This document shows positions 35,794 through 45,097 of a DNA stretch of 64,000 bases, piece by piece. Position 1 is the first letter of the stretch, and every line of letters begins with the position of its first letter. The DNA is from Thalassospira xianhensis MCCC 1A02616 (GTDB taxonomy: Bacteria; Pseudomonadota; Alphaproteobacteria; Rhodospirillales; Thalassospiraceae). The notes beneath the pieces were generated by a model, which had not been told where the DNA came from, ran no database searches, and saw only the letters and a list, made by a program, of their open reading frames with translations. The translations under genes were made by a program, and so were the position numbers. The DNA lies in assembly GCF_003326475.1 (NCBI RefSeq), contig NZ_JPWA01000025.1, positions 1-64,000 on the forward strand. Reading direction: 5' to 3'.

Positions 35794-38202
35794 CTATTCC
35801 CCCGCCGCCGGAACCGCATCATGACTTTGGGCAATCATACCCTTGGCCACATTGGCGACCGCATTCAGGACGGCCTCGGGCGTTGCCGGGGCATTCAGCA
35901 TCGGGATCACCTTGTAATCCCCGACCGATGCGATCGCATCAGCAATGGCACGATGCACTGAAATCGCCAGCATCAGCGGCGGCTCACCAACCGCTTTGGA
36001 TCGATGAATGGTTTTTTCAACGTTTCTTCCGGAAGACCATAATTCAAGACGGAAATCTTCCGGCCGGTCCGAACATGCGGGAATTTTATAGGTGGACGGT
36101 GCATGTGTTCGTAAACGACCTGCATCATCCCACCATAATTCCTCGGATGTCAGCCATCCCATGCCTTGAATAAAACCGCCTTCGATCTGACCGCGGTCAA
36201 TCGCCGGGTTCAGTGATCGGCCGACATCGTGGCTGATATCAACGCGTGTGGCCTTGTATTCGCCGGTCAGGGTATCGATCATTACCTCGGAGCAGGCCAT
36301 GCCATAGGCGAAGTAATAGAACGGCCGGCCCGATGCGGTTTCACGGTCATAATGGATTTTCGGTGTCGCGTAATAGCCCGTCGCCGAAAGCGAAACGCGC
36401 GCCAGATAAGCCTGTTTGACCAGATCGGCAAATTCCAGTTCGGTCACATCGCCAACAATCACCCGGCCCGGAGCAAACCGGACAGCGGCCTCAACCACAC
36501 CGTATTTTTCAGCCGCAAATGCAATCAGGCGGGATTTGATCGTCATTGCAGCATCGCGCGCGGCCATGCCGTTCATATCCGCCCCGCTTGATGCCGCGGT
36601 TGCCGATGTGTTGGGAACCTTACCGGTATTGGTTGCCGTGATCTTGATCCGGTCGAGATCAATCTGGAATTCCTCGGCCACGACCTGAGCAACCTTGATA
36701 AACAGGCCCTGCCCCATTTCCGTCCCGCCATGGTTCAGATGCACCGATCCGTCCTGATAAATATGGATCAATGCGCCCGCCTGATTCAGGAAGGTGGTGG
36801 TAAAGGAAATGCCGAACTTGACCGGCGTGATTGAAAGGCCGCGCTTGATCACCGGGCTTTCGGCGTTAAACGCATCTATTTCTTTGCGGCGCTTGCGATA
36901 ATCGCAAGATGCCAGAATGTCGTCCGTCAGTTCCGGAAGGACGTTATCCTCGACCGTCATGTGATAGGGCGTCGTGTTGCGGTCGGTTGTCCCGTAATAG
37001 TTGGCGATCCGCACATCAAGCGGATCGCGGCCAATCGTCATAGCGATTTCATCGATGATCCGTTCAATTGCCACCATGCCCTGCGGCCCGCCAAATCCGC
37101 GAAAGGCGGTATTGGACACCAGATTGGTTTTGCAGCGATAGGACCGGATTTCGACATCGCCAAGGAAATAGGCATTGTCGGTATGGAACATCGCACGATC
37201 ACAGATCGCGGCCGACAGATCAGCCGAGAAACCGCAATTGGCCGCATACTGAATATCCAGCCCGCAAATCCGGCCGTCATCATCAAAGCCGACATCATAT
37301 TCGACGATAAAGTCATGGCGCTTGCCGGTCATGACCATGTCATCATCGCGGTCCAGGCGCATTTTTGCCGGACGCCCTGTTTTAACCGCAACAATCGCCG
37401 CCAGTGCCGCCCATTGCGATGCCTGCGTTTCCTTGCCACCAAAACCGCCGCCCATACGGCGCACTTCGACCGTTACCGCATTGGCCGGACGGCCAAGGAC
37501 ATTAGCGATGTTGTGCTGGACCTCCGACGGATGCTGGGTCGAACAATGCAAAAGCACATCGCCATCTTCCTGCGGGATGGCAAAGGTGATCTGGCCTTCA
37601 AGATAGAAATGGTCCTGCCCGCCGATTTCCATCACCCCGGACCGGCGATGTTTGGCACGCGCCAGTGCCGATTTGGCATCGCCCTGCGCCATGACATGGG
37701 GTGGTGCAACGAATTGCTGTTTTTCCAGTGCCTCCTTGACGCTCAGGATCGCGGGCAGTTCTTCATATTCGATCTCGGCCAGCTTGACGGCATTGCGTGC
37801 CTGTTCGCGGGTTTCGGCGGCGACACAGAAAACCGGCTGCCCGTAAAACTGAACAATCCCATCGGGCAAAACAGGATCATCATGGGTATGCGCGGGTGAC
37901 ACGTCATTGACACCCGGCACATCATCAGCCGTCAGGACACACACCACACCGGGTGCGGATCGCACCTTTGACAGATCCATCTTCGTGATCCTGCCATGTG
38001 CGATGTTTGCCGCACCGGGGGCCAGATGAAGGGTACCGAACGGTTCAAGAATGTCATCAACATAAACCGCTTCGCCCGCGACATGCTTCGGACCGCTGTC
38101 ATGCTTGCTGGCGGAGCGAACCCCACCCGAAAGTCCCGGTGTCGGAGCCAGAAGTTCATCCGGGTCTTTAGTATCGATGGTTTTGGATGCGTTGTCAGAC
38201 AT
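35794..38202 (-). CDS. xdhB: Xanthine dehydrogenase, large molybdopterin subunit XdhB
   Basis: An 802-residue molybdenum hydroxylase subunit that oxidises hypoxanthine and xanthine to urate. Molybdopterin-binding blocks are visible: GGGFGGKETQAS, AFRGFGGPQGM, GGTEMGQGLF, and the C-terminal KAVGEPPLMLAISV that contains the catalytic glutamate. These are the forms found in bacterial xanthine dehydrogenases. The ATG at 38202 follows GGGAGG, overlapping the end of xdhA by eight bases; the longer open frame is not conserved. Confidence 0.95.
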   Translation of the reverse strand: MSDNASKTIDTKDPDELLAPTPGLSGGVRSASKHDSGPKHVAGEAVYVDDILEPFGTLHLAPGAANIAHGRITKMDLSKVRSAPGVVCVLTADDVPGVNDVSPAHTHDDPVLPDGIVQFYGQPVFCVAAETREQARNAVKLAEIEYEELPAILSVKEALEKQQFVAPPHVMAQGDAKSALARAKHRRSGVMEIGGQDHFYLEGQITFAIPQEDGDVLLHCSTQHPSEVQHNIANVLGRPANAVTVEVRRMGGGFGGKETQASQWAALAAIVAVKTGRPAKMRLDRDDDMVMTGKRHDFIVEYDVGFDDDGRICGLDIQYAANCGFSADLSAAICDRAMFHTDNAYFLGDVEIRSYRCKTNLVSNTAFRGFGGPQGMVAIERIIDEIAMTIGRDPLDVRIANYYGTTDRNTTPYHMTVEDNVLPELTDDILASCDYRKRRKEIDAFNAESPVIKRGLSITPVKFGISFTTTFLNQAGALIHIYQDGSVHLNHGGTEMGQGLFIKVAQVVAEEFQIDLDRIKITATNTGKVPNTSATAASSGADMNGMAARDAAMTIKSRLIAFAAEKYGVVEAAVRFAPGRVIVGDVTELEFADLVKQAYLARVSLSATGYYATPKIHYDRETASGRPFYYFAYGMACSEVMIDTLTGEYKATRVDISHDVGRSLNPAIDRGQIEGGFIQGMGWLTSEELWWDDAGRLRTHAPSTYKIPACSDRPEDFRLELWSSGRNVEKTIHRSKAVGEPPLMLAISVHRAIADAIASVGDYKVIPMLNAPATPEAVLNAVANVAKGMIAQSHDAVPAAGE

Positions 38203-39688
38203 GGGCAGCCTCCCTGCCAACCAGACGGGTGGCAATTTCGGGGGCGGTTGTTTCGATAAACAGTTTGGTCAAAAGGTTTTGCGCGACCAGCATCCGATAT
38301 TCTTTTGACGCCCGCATATCCGACATCGGAGCAAAATCCCTGGTCAAAGCCAGTTGCGCCGCGTTCAGGCTGGCCTCGTTCCAATCCATGCCAATCAGGA
38401 CAGTCTCGCATTTTTTGGCCCGCATCGGTGTTCCGGCCATGCCACCAAATGCCGCACGGAATTCGATCACCTTGCCGCCATCAACCCGAATGGCAAAGGC
38501 CGCAAGAACCGCCGTAATATCCTGATCAAACCGTTTGGAAATCTTGTAGGCCTTGAACTGCACCCCGGCGTCCGGTTTCGGAACAATGATGCTTTCAACG
38601 AACTCGCCCTTGGCCCGATCCTGCTTGCCATAGGTGATAAAGAAATCTTCAAGGGCAACTTCGCGACGGATATCGCCCATGCGCAAAACAATCCGCGCGC
38701 CCAGCGCAATCAGGGCAGGCGGAGTATCGCCAATCGGCGATCCGTTGGCGATATTGCCGCCAACCGTCCCCGCATTACGGATTTGCCGTGACCCGATTCG
38801 GCGGACCAGTTCCCCGACATCACGGGCAATCATGCCAAGTGCGTTATGGGCATCGCTATAAGTTACACCGGCACCGATGGTCAGAGCACCGTCCTTTTCC
38901 CGGACCGATTTAAGATCGGCGACATCCCCGATATAAATGATCGGATCAAGCCGTTTGAGCATCTTGGTCACCCAAAGCCCGACATCCGTTCCGCCCGCCA
39001 GCACCGTCGCATCGGGATGGGCCACCAAAAGTGCGGCCAGTTCATCGCTGCTTCGCGGGGCGAAATAACGGCCAACCGGCATTTCAAGTGCCAGCATGCC
39101 TGCACCTTCGATCATCGCGGTCAATCGGGTCGCGATATCGGAACGGCGTTTTTGTTCGACCGGATCGGTTGCGCTTATGCCACCGGCCTTGCGGGCGGCT
39201 TCGATGATCGGCCCGTAGCCGGTGCAACGGCACAGGTTCCCGGCAAGGGCATCATTGATGGCACCCCGGTCATCCTCGCCCCCATCCAGCCAAAGCTGAT
39301 ACAGGCTCATGATAAAACCAGGCGTACAGAAACCGCATTGCGACCCATGGGTTTCTACCATGGCCTGCTGCACCGGATGAAGGCTGCCGTCATCGGATTT
39401 AAGATGTTCTACAGTCAGAAGCTGCTTGCCATCAAGGGTCGGCATAAACTGGATACAGGCATTGACCGTCCGGTAACGCATGCTGCCCATTCCATCCGGT
39501 TCGCCCAGAATAACCGTGCAGGCACCGCAATCGCCTTCCGCACAACCTTCTTTTGTCCCGGTCTTGCGCTCGTTTAAGCGCAGCCAGTTCAAAACCGTCA
39601 TTTGCGGATCGATATCGCGCAGGCGACGTTCCTCGTTCCCGAACAGGAACCGGATATCATCGCGCGTATTAAGGGCCGGTTTGGTCAT
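38195..39688 (-). CDS. xdhA: Xanthine dehydrogenase, small FAD/iron-sulfur subunit XdhA
   Basis: A 497-residue subunit with two [2Fe-2S] clusters and an FAD domain. The plant-type cluster ligands are C49, C54, C57 and C78 (EGCAEGDCGACTV); the second cluster is in SQCGFCTPGF and NLCRCTGYGPI. The FAD domain (residues 190-400) has VLAGGTDVGLWVT and GGNIANGSPIGDTPP. It passes electrons from the molybdenum site to NAD. The ATG at 39688 has a GAGG site; 26 upstream codons belong to the uraH-xdhA overlap and are rejected. It lies seven bases after the uraH stop. Confidence 0.95.
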   Translation of the reverse strand: MTKPALNTRDDIRFLFGNEERRLRDIDPQMTVLNWLRLNERKTGTKEGCAEGDCGACTVILGEPDGMGSMRYRTVNACIQFMPTLDGKQLLTVEHLKSDDGSLHPVQQAMVETHGSQCGFCTPGFIMSLYQLWLDGGEDDRGAINDALAGNLCRCTGYGPIIEAARKAGGISATDPVEQKRRSDIATRLTAMIEGAGMLALEMPVGRYFAPRSSDELAALLVAHPDATVLAGGTDVGLWVTKMLKRLDPIIYIGDVADLKSVREKDGALTIGAGVTYSDAHNALGMIARDVGELVRRIGSRQIRNAGTVGGNIANGSPIGDTPPALIALGARIVLRMGDIRREVALEDFFITYGKQDRAKGEFVESIIVPKPDAGVQFKAYKISKRFDQDITAVLAAFAIRVDGGKVIEFRAAFGGMAGTPMRAKKCETVLIGMDWNEASLNAAQLALTRDFAPMSDMRASKEYRMLVAQNLLTKLFIETTAPEIATRLVGREAAHV

Positions 39689-39695
39689 GATGGCC

Positions 39696-40049
39696 TCAGC
39701 TGCCGCGATAGGTAGAATAGCCAAACGGCGAAAGCAGCAGCGGCACATGATAATGCGCGTGAGCATCTGAAATACCGAACCGGATTACAACCTGATCAAG
39801 GAATTTCGGTTCCGACAGATCAAGACCGATGGCATCGAAATACGCTCCAGCATGAAAGACAAGCTGATACTCGCCCGGTTTGAACGAGGCACCGTCAAGC
39901 ATTGGCGCATCGGTTCGCCCGTCGGCATTGGTTACGGCTTCGGCGACCAGATCATCATGGCCGTCACCAAAACGGTGCAGCTTGATCCGGATGCCGCCCG
40001 CCGGGCAACCTTTTGCCGTATCTAGAACATGGGTAGTCAGTCGTCCCAT
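39696..40049 (-). CDS. uraH: 5-Hydroxyisourate hydrolase (transthyretin-like)
   Basis: A 117-residue transthyretin-related protein that hydrolyses 5-hydroxyisourate, the product of urate oxidase, to OHCU. The diagnostic N-terminal motif THVLDTAKGCPA and C-terminal tetrapeptide YRGS, which separate the enzyme from true transthyretin, are both present, as is the histidine-rich SDAHAHYHVPLLLSPFGYS. The start at 40049 has GGAGG before it; 34 further upstream codons do not belong. It is the first gene of uraH-xdhABC-guaD, divergent from puuE-uraD-alc-allA. Confidence 0.96.
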   Translation of the reverse strand: MGRLTTHVLDTAKGCPAGGIRIKLHRFGDGHDDLVAEAVTNADGRTDAPMLDGASFKPGEYQLVFHAGAYFDAIGLDLSEPKFLDQVVIRFGISDAHAHYHVPLLLSPFGYSTYRGS

Positions 40050-40469
40050 GCCGGGCCTCCTCTTTTCTCTCTCATGCGGTGGTCGGTCGCTTCTTCCCTG
40101 GTCGGCTTTTCTGATTATCGTTTTATGCCGAACGAATTTATAGCGTTTCAAAAAGGTCGCATTAGGACACGGATCGTGGAAAGAGGTGATAAAGTGAAAC
40201 TATATCAATAATTCTTTGAAAAACGATTGCCACAGCTTCGTGCAGAATACTATCAAAGCCGGATAAAAAGCTTTTAAAAGCCAATAAAAAACCGGCCAAA
40301 GCGTTTTCCCGTCCAGGAACATTATCAAAGTCACATTGATAGTGCGGCATGATCATCCATCAATCAGCGCGCAGGAGTTCTTCCTTGCTGCGCTGCGACC
40401 TATGGTTAATGCTACACCAAACAGCCCGCATGACAAAGCCGGGCGTTGCGATATCAGGAGAGGCCGAAG
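40050..40469. promoter_or_regulatory. Divergent control region between uraH and puuE
   Basis: A 420-base noncoding stretch, AT-rich in its centre, between the two halves of the urate-to-glyoxylate pathway. It contains the palindrome TATCAAAGTCACATTGATA at 40323-40341 and further TATCAA/TTTGA motifs near 40203 and 40251. Promoters for both directions must lie here, but I cannot place them with confidence. Confidence 0.6.
40323..40341. promoter_or_regulatory. Palindromic operator candidate in the purine catabolic region
   Basis: TATCAA, seven bases, TTGATA is a perfect six-base inverted repeat. It also fits the LysR-type ATC-N11-GAT form. It lies about 130 bases before puuE. The string CACATTGAT recurs in the puuD-LysR intergenic region near 24457, which hints at a common regulator. 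Confidence 0.4.
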
Positions 40470-41390
40470 ATGACCGAACAAAATTATGCACGCGACCTGA
40501 TTGGCTATGGCCCCAATCCGCCAAAGGCCAACTGGCCGGGCAAGGCCCGTGTTGCGGTCCAATTCGTGCTGAATTACGAGGAAGGCGGTGAAAACTGCGT
40601 TCTGCACGGAGATCGTGCGTCCGAGGCATTCCTGTCGGAAATCATCGGTGCCGACATGCGCGAAGGTGTTCGTCATATGAGCATGGAGTCGATTTACGAA
40701 TATGGTTCGCGCGTTGGTGTATGGCGCATCCTGAACCTGTTCCGCGAACGGCAAATTCCGATTACAATCTTTGCCGTTGCCATGGCGCTGGCCCGTCACC
40801 CGAAGGTTGGCGAAGTCGCGATGCAGGATGGCCATGAAATCTGTTCGCACGGCTATCGCTGGATCGATTATCAGTACTTCCCCGAAGAACTCGAACGCGA
40901 ACATCTTCACAAAGCGATCGACATCATCAGGAATGTGACCGGAGAGCGCCCGCTTGGCTGGTATACCGGGCGTACAAGCCCGAACACCCGGCGGCTTGTC
41001 GCCGAAGAAGGCGGCTTCCTGTATGACGCCGATGATTACAGCGACGAACTGCCTTTCTGGTCAACTCAGACAGACACACCGCATCTGATCGTTCCCTATA
41101 CGCTTGACGTCAACGACATGCGCTTTGCCGCCATGCAGGGCTTCAATTCCGGCGAACAGTATTTCCAGTATCTGAAAGACAGCTTCGACACGCTTTACGA
41201 AGAAGGTGCCGAAACGCCGCGGATGCTATCGGTTGGTTTACATTGCCGTCTTGTCGGCCGGCCGGGGCGGTTTGCAGCCCTGAAACGCTTTGTCGATTAT
41301 GTGCGCGGTCATGATGATGTCTGGTTTGCACGTCGCGTCGATATTGCGCGTCACTGGCGTGAACATCATCCGTTCACCGAAAACAAATAA
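40470..41390 (+). CDS. puuE: Allantoinase PuuE (polysaccharide-deacetylase fold)
   Basis: A 306-residue metal-independent allantoinase of the PuuE type, related in fold to polysaccharide deacetylases and unrelated to the amidohydrolase-family allantoinase AllB. It hydrolyses allantoin to allantoate. Family blocks are DLIGYGPNPPKANWPGKARVAV, QFVLNYEEGGENC, the metal-site relics HEICSHGYRWIDYQY, and GWYTGRTSPNTRRL. The ATG at 40470 is preceded by CAGGAG. It is the first gene of puuE-uraD-alc-allA. Confidence 0.96.
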   Translation: MTEQNYARDLIGYGPNPPKANWPGKARVAVQFVLNYEEGGENCVLHGDRASEAFLSEIIGADMREGVRHMSMESIYEYGSRVGVWRILNLFRERQIPITIFAVAMALARHPKVGEVAMQDGHEICSHGYRWIDYQYFPEELEREHLHKAIDIIRNVTGERPLGWYTGRTSPNTRRLVAEEGGFLYDADDYSDELPFWSTQTDTPHLIVPYTLDVNDMRFAAMQGFNSGEQYFQYLKDSFDTLYEEGAETPRMLSVGLHCRLVGRPGRFAALKRFVDYVRGHDDVWFARRVDIARHWREHHPFTENK

Positions 41391-41414
41391 GCATCAAGAA
41401 AAACAAGCACTGAA

Positions 41415-41951
41415 ATGGCCGTTATGACCAAACCTGAAAAATCATTGTTCGAAACCCGACCGCCCAGCACCTTGGCGCAAAGCGCCTTTGTCTCGCTGTA
41501 TGGCGGGGTTTACGAACATTCCCCCTGGATCGCAAAGCAGCTTTATGATCGCGGCATCACGTCTGCCCTTGATACCCCCGATGCACTCGCCGATGCCATG
41601 GCAGCCGTGGTAAATGGCGCGGTTGATGATGACAAACTGACATTGCTTCGCGCCCACCCTGATCTTGCAGGCAAGCTTGCCTTGGCGGAACTGACGCATT
41701 CCTCGCAAAATGAACAAACCGGTGCCGGACTTGATCAATGCACGCCAGACGAACTTGCCCGTTTTACGCAATTGAATGACGACTATAAGAAGAAGTTCGG
41801 TTTCCCGTTCATTTTTGCCGTCAAAGGGTTCCATCGGACCGACATCCTGAACGCATTCGAACGCCGCGTTAAAAACGATGTTGAAACCGAATTTAACGAG
41901 GCCATCAATCAGGTACATCGTATCGCCAAGCTGCGCCTCGAAGCCCTTTGA
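41415..41951 (+). CDS. uraD: OHCU decarboxylase
   Basis: A 178-residue helical OHCU decarboxylase, which turns 2-oxo-4-hydroxy-4-carboxy-5-ureidoimidazoline into (S)-allantoin, the step after UraH. The catalytic histidine is in LLRAHPDLAGK, and the family block FGFPFIFAVKGFHRTDIL is intact. It starts 24 bases after puuE with a weak ribosome site; the ATG three codons later is an alternative start. Confidence 0.95.
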   Translation: MAVMTKPEKSLFETRPPSTLAQSAFVSLYGGVYEHSPWIAKQLYDRGITSALDTPDALADAMAAVVNGAVDDDKLTLLRAHPDLAGKLALAELTHSSQNEQTGAGLDQCTPDELARFTQLNDDYKKKFGFPFIFAVKGFHRTDILNAFERRVKNDVETEFNEAINQVHRIAKLRLEAL

Positions 41952-42002
41952 TCGCCAATGACCGGCCAGAACAAAATAACCAATAATCAGGATTTAAAAG
42001 CC

Positions 42003-43034
42003 ATGAGCCACCACACAAACCATGATGCCCCGGAATTTACCCGGCGTTTTGTCAATCTGGCAGATGAACGTCTGGGCGCAGAGGCAATCTTTGCGACCGA
42101 TGATTTCTTTGCCGACAAGCAACGCATGCTGCAAACCGCCGATGCCATTTTCTATCCGGACAAATATGATGACAATGGCAAGTGGATGGATGGCTGGGAA
42201 AGCCGCCGGAAACGTGTGGAAGGTCATGACTACTGTGTGGTGCGGCTGGCGACATCGGGCCGGATTTATGGTGTCGATATCGATACCAGCCACTTCACCG
42301 GCAACTTCCCGCCCGCCGCATCGCTTGAGGCATGCTATTGCCCGGATGGCGATCCCGCAGATGATGCGACCTGGACCGAAATCGTCGCCCCGATCGGGTT
42401 ACGTGCCGGTGTCGGCGCGGAAGCCCACCATTATGCTGCTGTCACGGCAGAGGGCGTTTTCACCCATGTGCGCCTGCATATCTATCCCGATGGCGGTATT
42501 GCCCGCCTGCGCGTTTATGGACGCCCGGATCGCGACTGGTCAAAAATGGCAAGCAGTGCCGATCAGGTTGATCTGGCAGCCATGATCAATGGCGGCGTGG
42601 TCCTGACATGGTCGGATGCCCATTATGGTAACCCGAATGCCATTCTCGCGCCGGGCCGGGGCATTAATATGGGTGATGGCTGGGAAACCCGGCGCCGTCG
42701 CGAACCCGGTAACGAGTGGCTGGTTGTTGAACTCGGCCATCCCGGCGAGATTGAAAAAATCATCGTCGATACCTGCCATTTCAAGGGTAACTATCCCGAC
42801 CGGGTTTCCATTCAGGCCGCTTATGTCGATGGTGAAAAAGACAAGTCGCTGCGTGCACGATCCATGTTCTGGCAAACCATTCTGCCTGAACAGAAAATGC
42901 AGGCCGACCATATCCACGAATTTGATGCTTCGGTCATCGCAAAGCTCGGCCCGGTATCGCATTTGCGCGTCAATTCCATTCCAGATGGCGGGATCAGCCG
43001 TCTGCGCATTCTTGGTAAACCGGCAAAGCGATAA
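42003..43034 (+). CDS. alc: Allantoicase
   Basis: A 343-residue allantoicase, which hydrolyses allantoate to ureidoglycolate and urea. Two homologous jelly-roll domains are visible, each with a GDGW/DGWE-RRR motif ([18 protein letters not shown] in the first half and [21 protein letters not shown] in the second) and the block [18 protein letters not shown]. The start at 42003 follows CAGGA; an in-frame ATG at 41958 would add 15 residues. It lies five bases before allA. Confidence 0.95.
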   Translation: MSHHTNHDAPEFTRRFVNLADERLGAEAIFATDDFFADKQRMLQTADAIFYPDKYDDNGKWMDGWESRRKRVEGHDYCVVRLATSGRIYGVDIDTSHFTGNFPPAASLEACYCPDGDPADDATWTEIVAPIGLRAGVGAEAHHYAAVTAEGVFTHVRLHIYPDGGIARLRVYGRPDRDWSKMASSADQVDLAAMINGGVVLTWSDAHYGNPNAILAPGRGINMGDGWETRRRREPGNEWLVVELGHPGEIEKIIVDTCHFKGNYPDRVSIQAAYVDGEKDKSLRARSMFWQTILPEQKMQADHIHEFDASVIAKLGPVSHLRVNSIPDGGISRLRILGKPAKR

Positions 43035-43039
43035 GAACG

Positions 43040-43552
43040 ATGAAACTGAAAGTCGAACCGCTGACACCGGCATCTTTTGCCCCGTTTGGCGAGGTGATAT
43101 CCACCGCCACCGCGCGGGATGAATATAAAATCAATCTGGGCACAACAACGCGGTTTCACGACATATCGCGCGTTGATGTCGGAGACGAAGGTGGCACACC
43201 AATCATCAGCATTTTTCGCGGCACACCGCGTCCGATGCCAATTGAAATCAAAATGATGGAACGCCATCCGCTCGGCTCGCAGGCCTTTATGCCATTAAGC
43301 GGTCAGAAGTTCCTGATCGTTGTGGCCGAGGGCACGGAAGCCCCTGCCGCCGAAAATCTGCGCGCCTTTATCTCGGACGGGACACAAGGTGTGACCTATG
43401 CCAAAAATGTCTGGCACCATCCGCTGCTGGTCCTTGAACCAGAAAGCGACTTCCTGATCGTGGATCGCAGCGGGCCGGGCAAAAACCTGAACGAGGTTGA
43501 TCTGCCGATGGTCAATGGCACGACCATCACACTTGATTGGCCCCGGACCTGA
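43040..43552 (+). CDS. allA: Ureidoglycolate lyase
   Basis: A 170-residue cupin-fold AllA that splits ureidoglycolate into glyoxylate and urea. Conserved blocks are APFGEVIS, PISIFRGTPRPMP as ISIFRGTPRPMP, HPLGSQAFMPLSG and KNVWHHPLLVL. It completes the conversion of purines to glyoxylate and two molecules of urea, which the urease of this window can use. It is the last gene of the operon, followed by a terminator. Confidence 0.95.
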   Translation: MKLKVEPLTPASFAPFGEVISTATARDEYKINLGTTTRFHDISRVDVGDEGGTPIISIFRGTPRPMPIEIKMMERHPLGSQAFMPLSGQKFLIVVAEGTEAPAAENLRAFISDGTQGVTYAKNVWHHPLLVLEPESDFLIVDRSGPGKNLNEVDLPMVNGTTITLDWPRT

Positions 43553-43571
43553 TAGCGACCCGAAAAGACCG

Positions 43572-43605
43572 CGACCCTGATCGAAATCGATCAGGGTCGG
43601 TTTGC
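43572..43605. terminator. Terminator after allA
   Basis: A perfect 12-pair stem (43572-43583 with 43588-43599) with a four-base loop, followed by GTTT. It overlaps the last codons of the convergent HAD gene. Confidence 0.8.
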
Positions 43606-44268
43606 CAGTCTCAGATTTGCAAGATACCGATGCAGTTCGCTGGCATCGCCGACGACATCCTCGGCACCGGCCTGCATCAACATTTCGGCATCTTCCGGAT
43701 TGCGATGGCCACCACCAAGAAAGCCGACGGCCCGCATCCCGGCTGCCCCGGCGGCAATAATTCCGGCTGGACTGTCTTCGATCACAAGGCAGTTTTCCGG
43801 CTTGACACTGCATTCGCGCGCCGCATGCAGGAAGATATCCGGGGCTGGTTTGCCATTTGCCACTTCCTCGACCGAGAAAATCCGCGCCCCAAAGAAATCA
43901 AGCAGTCCCGGAATCCCAAGACACATATCAAGCCGCGCCAAATCGCTGCCTGATGCGACACAAACCGGTACGCTCAACGATTTCAACAAGGTGTCGATAC
44001 CGCTGATTGCCCGAAGATCGGTTTCAAAAAGATGTGCTAGCAAATCTTCACATTCTTTCTGATAATGCGCCGCTTCGATTGCAGTCGCGTGTTCATCATT
44101 CAGACTCTCGATCATCCCGGCATAGGACACACCGCCAAACCGGAGCGCCAGATCATCCGATGAGACTTCAATGCCATAGCCTGCAAGTATCTGAACATCG
44201 ACGGCAAAAGACAGCACTTCACTATCTATCAGCACACCGTCACAATCAAAGATGACCAGACTGATCAT
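43591..44268 (-). CDS. HAD-family phosphatase
   Basis: A 225-residue haloacid-dehalogenase-superfamily hydrolase, subfamily IA. The nucleophile motif is FDCDGVLIDSE, motif II is VCVASGSDLARL, and motif III with the acidic pair is GKPAPDIFLHAA ... VIEDSPAGIIAAGAAGM. The helical cap lies between residues 15 and 90. This branch includes phosphoglycolate phosphatase, beta-phosphoglucomutase and sugar-phosphate phosphatases; the substrate cannot be told. It overlaps the TPR lipoprotein gene by four bases and may be co-transcribed with it. Confidence 0.9.
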   Translation of the reverse strand: MISLVIFDCDGVLIDSEVLSFAVDVQILAGYGIEVSSDDLALRFGGVSYAGMIESLNDEHATAIEAAHYQKECEDLLAHLFETDLRAISGIDTLLKSLSVPVCVASGSDLARLDMCLGIPGLLDFFGARIFSVEEVANGKPAPDIFLHAARECSVKPENCLVIEDSPAGIIAAGAAGMRAVGFLGGGHRNPEDAEMLMQAGAEDVVGDASELHRYLANLRLANRP

Positions 44269-45041
44269 TGCGTTGCCGAGCCGCCACCCAGATCAAGGGC
44301 GAGCAATCGTTTCTGAATTTCCTGTGACAGCACCGCACTTGGCTGCGCCCCAAGGGCGCGCTGATAAGCCGCACGTGCCATTTCGGTCTTGCCCATCGCA
44401 AGGGCATTGTCGGCAAAATGCGCAAGATGTTCCGCCGTCGGCATTGCCTTGTTAACAGCAATGAATATCTCTTCGGCTTCCTGATATTTGCCCTGCTTGT
44501 AAAGCACCAGCCCATAGGTATCGAGTGCACCGGGATCATCGGGTGCAACCTGCAAGGCACGCTTGATCAGGCGTTCTGCTTCACCCAGATTTTCTCCACG
44601 AACCGCATAGTGGAACGCCAGCCAGTTTGCAGCACCGGCATTCCCCGCATTCGATGCCTGCGTTGCTTCTGCCAGCATGGTGTTGCGATAGGTTTCCATC
44701 ACCGCCTTGATGCCATCGCTATCAAGACCATCAACCCATGTCAGACCGACACGAACCGCCTTGCATCCCTTGCCACCTTTTTCCTGACAAAGGGCAACGG
44801 CTTCTTCTACCGCGCCCAGCACAGTCGCACTCGGCCCGGCGGCATATTCAACCCCGGCCTCGTCACGCGACAATGCCTTGAAATCAATCATCGCACGATA
44901 ACGCTCATCAACCGGCTTTTCCGCCGGGCTGCCAAACATGTCCTGAGGCTCCCATTTCGGGGAGGTATCGCCACAGGCCGCCAAAGTCAGAAGTGCGAAA
45001 CCCGCAATGAGATGATGTGTCCGGATCAACAAAGCAGTCAT
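44265..45041 (-). CDS. TPR-repeat lipoprotein
   Basis: A 258-residue lipoprotein: the signal peptide ends in a lipobox LTLAAC with cysteine 23, so the mature protein is lipid-anchored. The C-terminal half holds about three tetratricopeptide repeats (ANWLAFHYAVRGENLGEAE, PGALDTYGLVLYKQGKYQEA, EHLAHFADNALAMGKTEMA), typical of protein-interaction scaffolds in the envelope. The N-terminal part has two cysteines in ALCQEKGGKGCKAV. I cannot assign a specific role. Confidence 0.85.
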   Translation of the reverse strand: MTALLIRTHHLIAGFALLTLAACGDTSPKWEPQDMFGSPAEKPVDERYRAMIDFKALSRDEAGVEYAAGPSATVLGAVEEAVALCQEKGGKGCKAVRVGLTWVDGLDSDGIKAVMETYRNTMLAEATQASNAGNAGAANWLAFHYAVRGENLGEAERLIKRALQVAPDDPGALDTYGLVLYKQGKYQEAEEIFIAVNKAMPTAEHLAHFADNALAMGKTEMARAAYQRALGAQPSAVLSQEIQKRLLALDLGGGSATQ

Positions 45042-45097
45042 TCCCTAATGCTGTTTCATATGATGACAAAGCATAACCCGCCCCGATTAGGCAGGCG

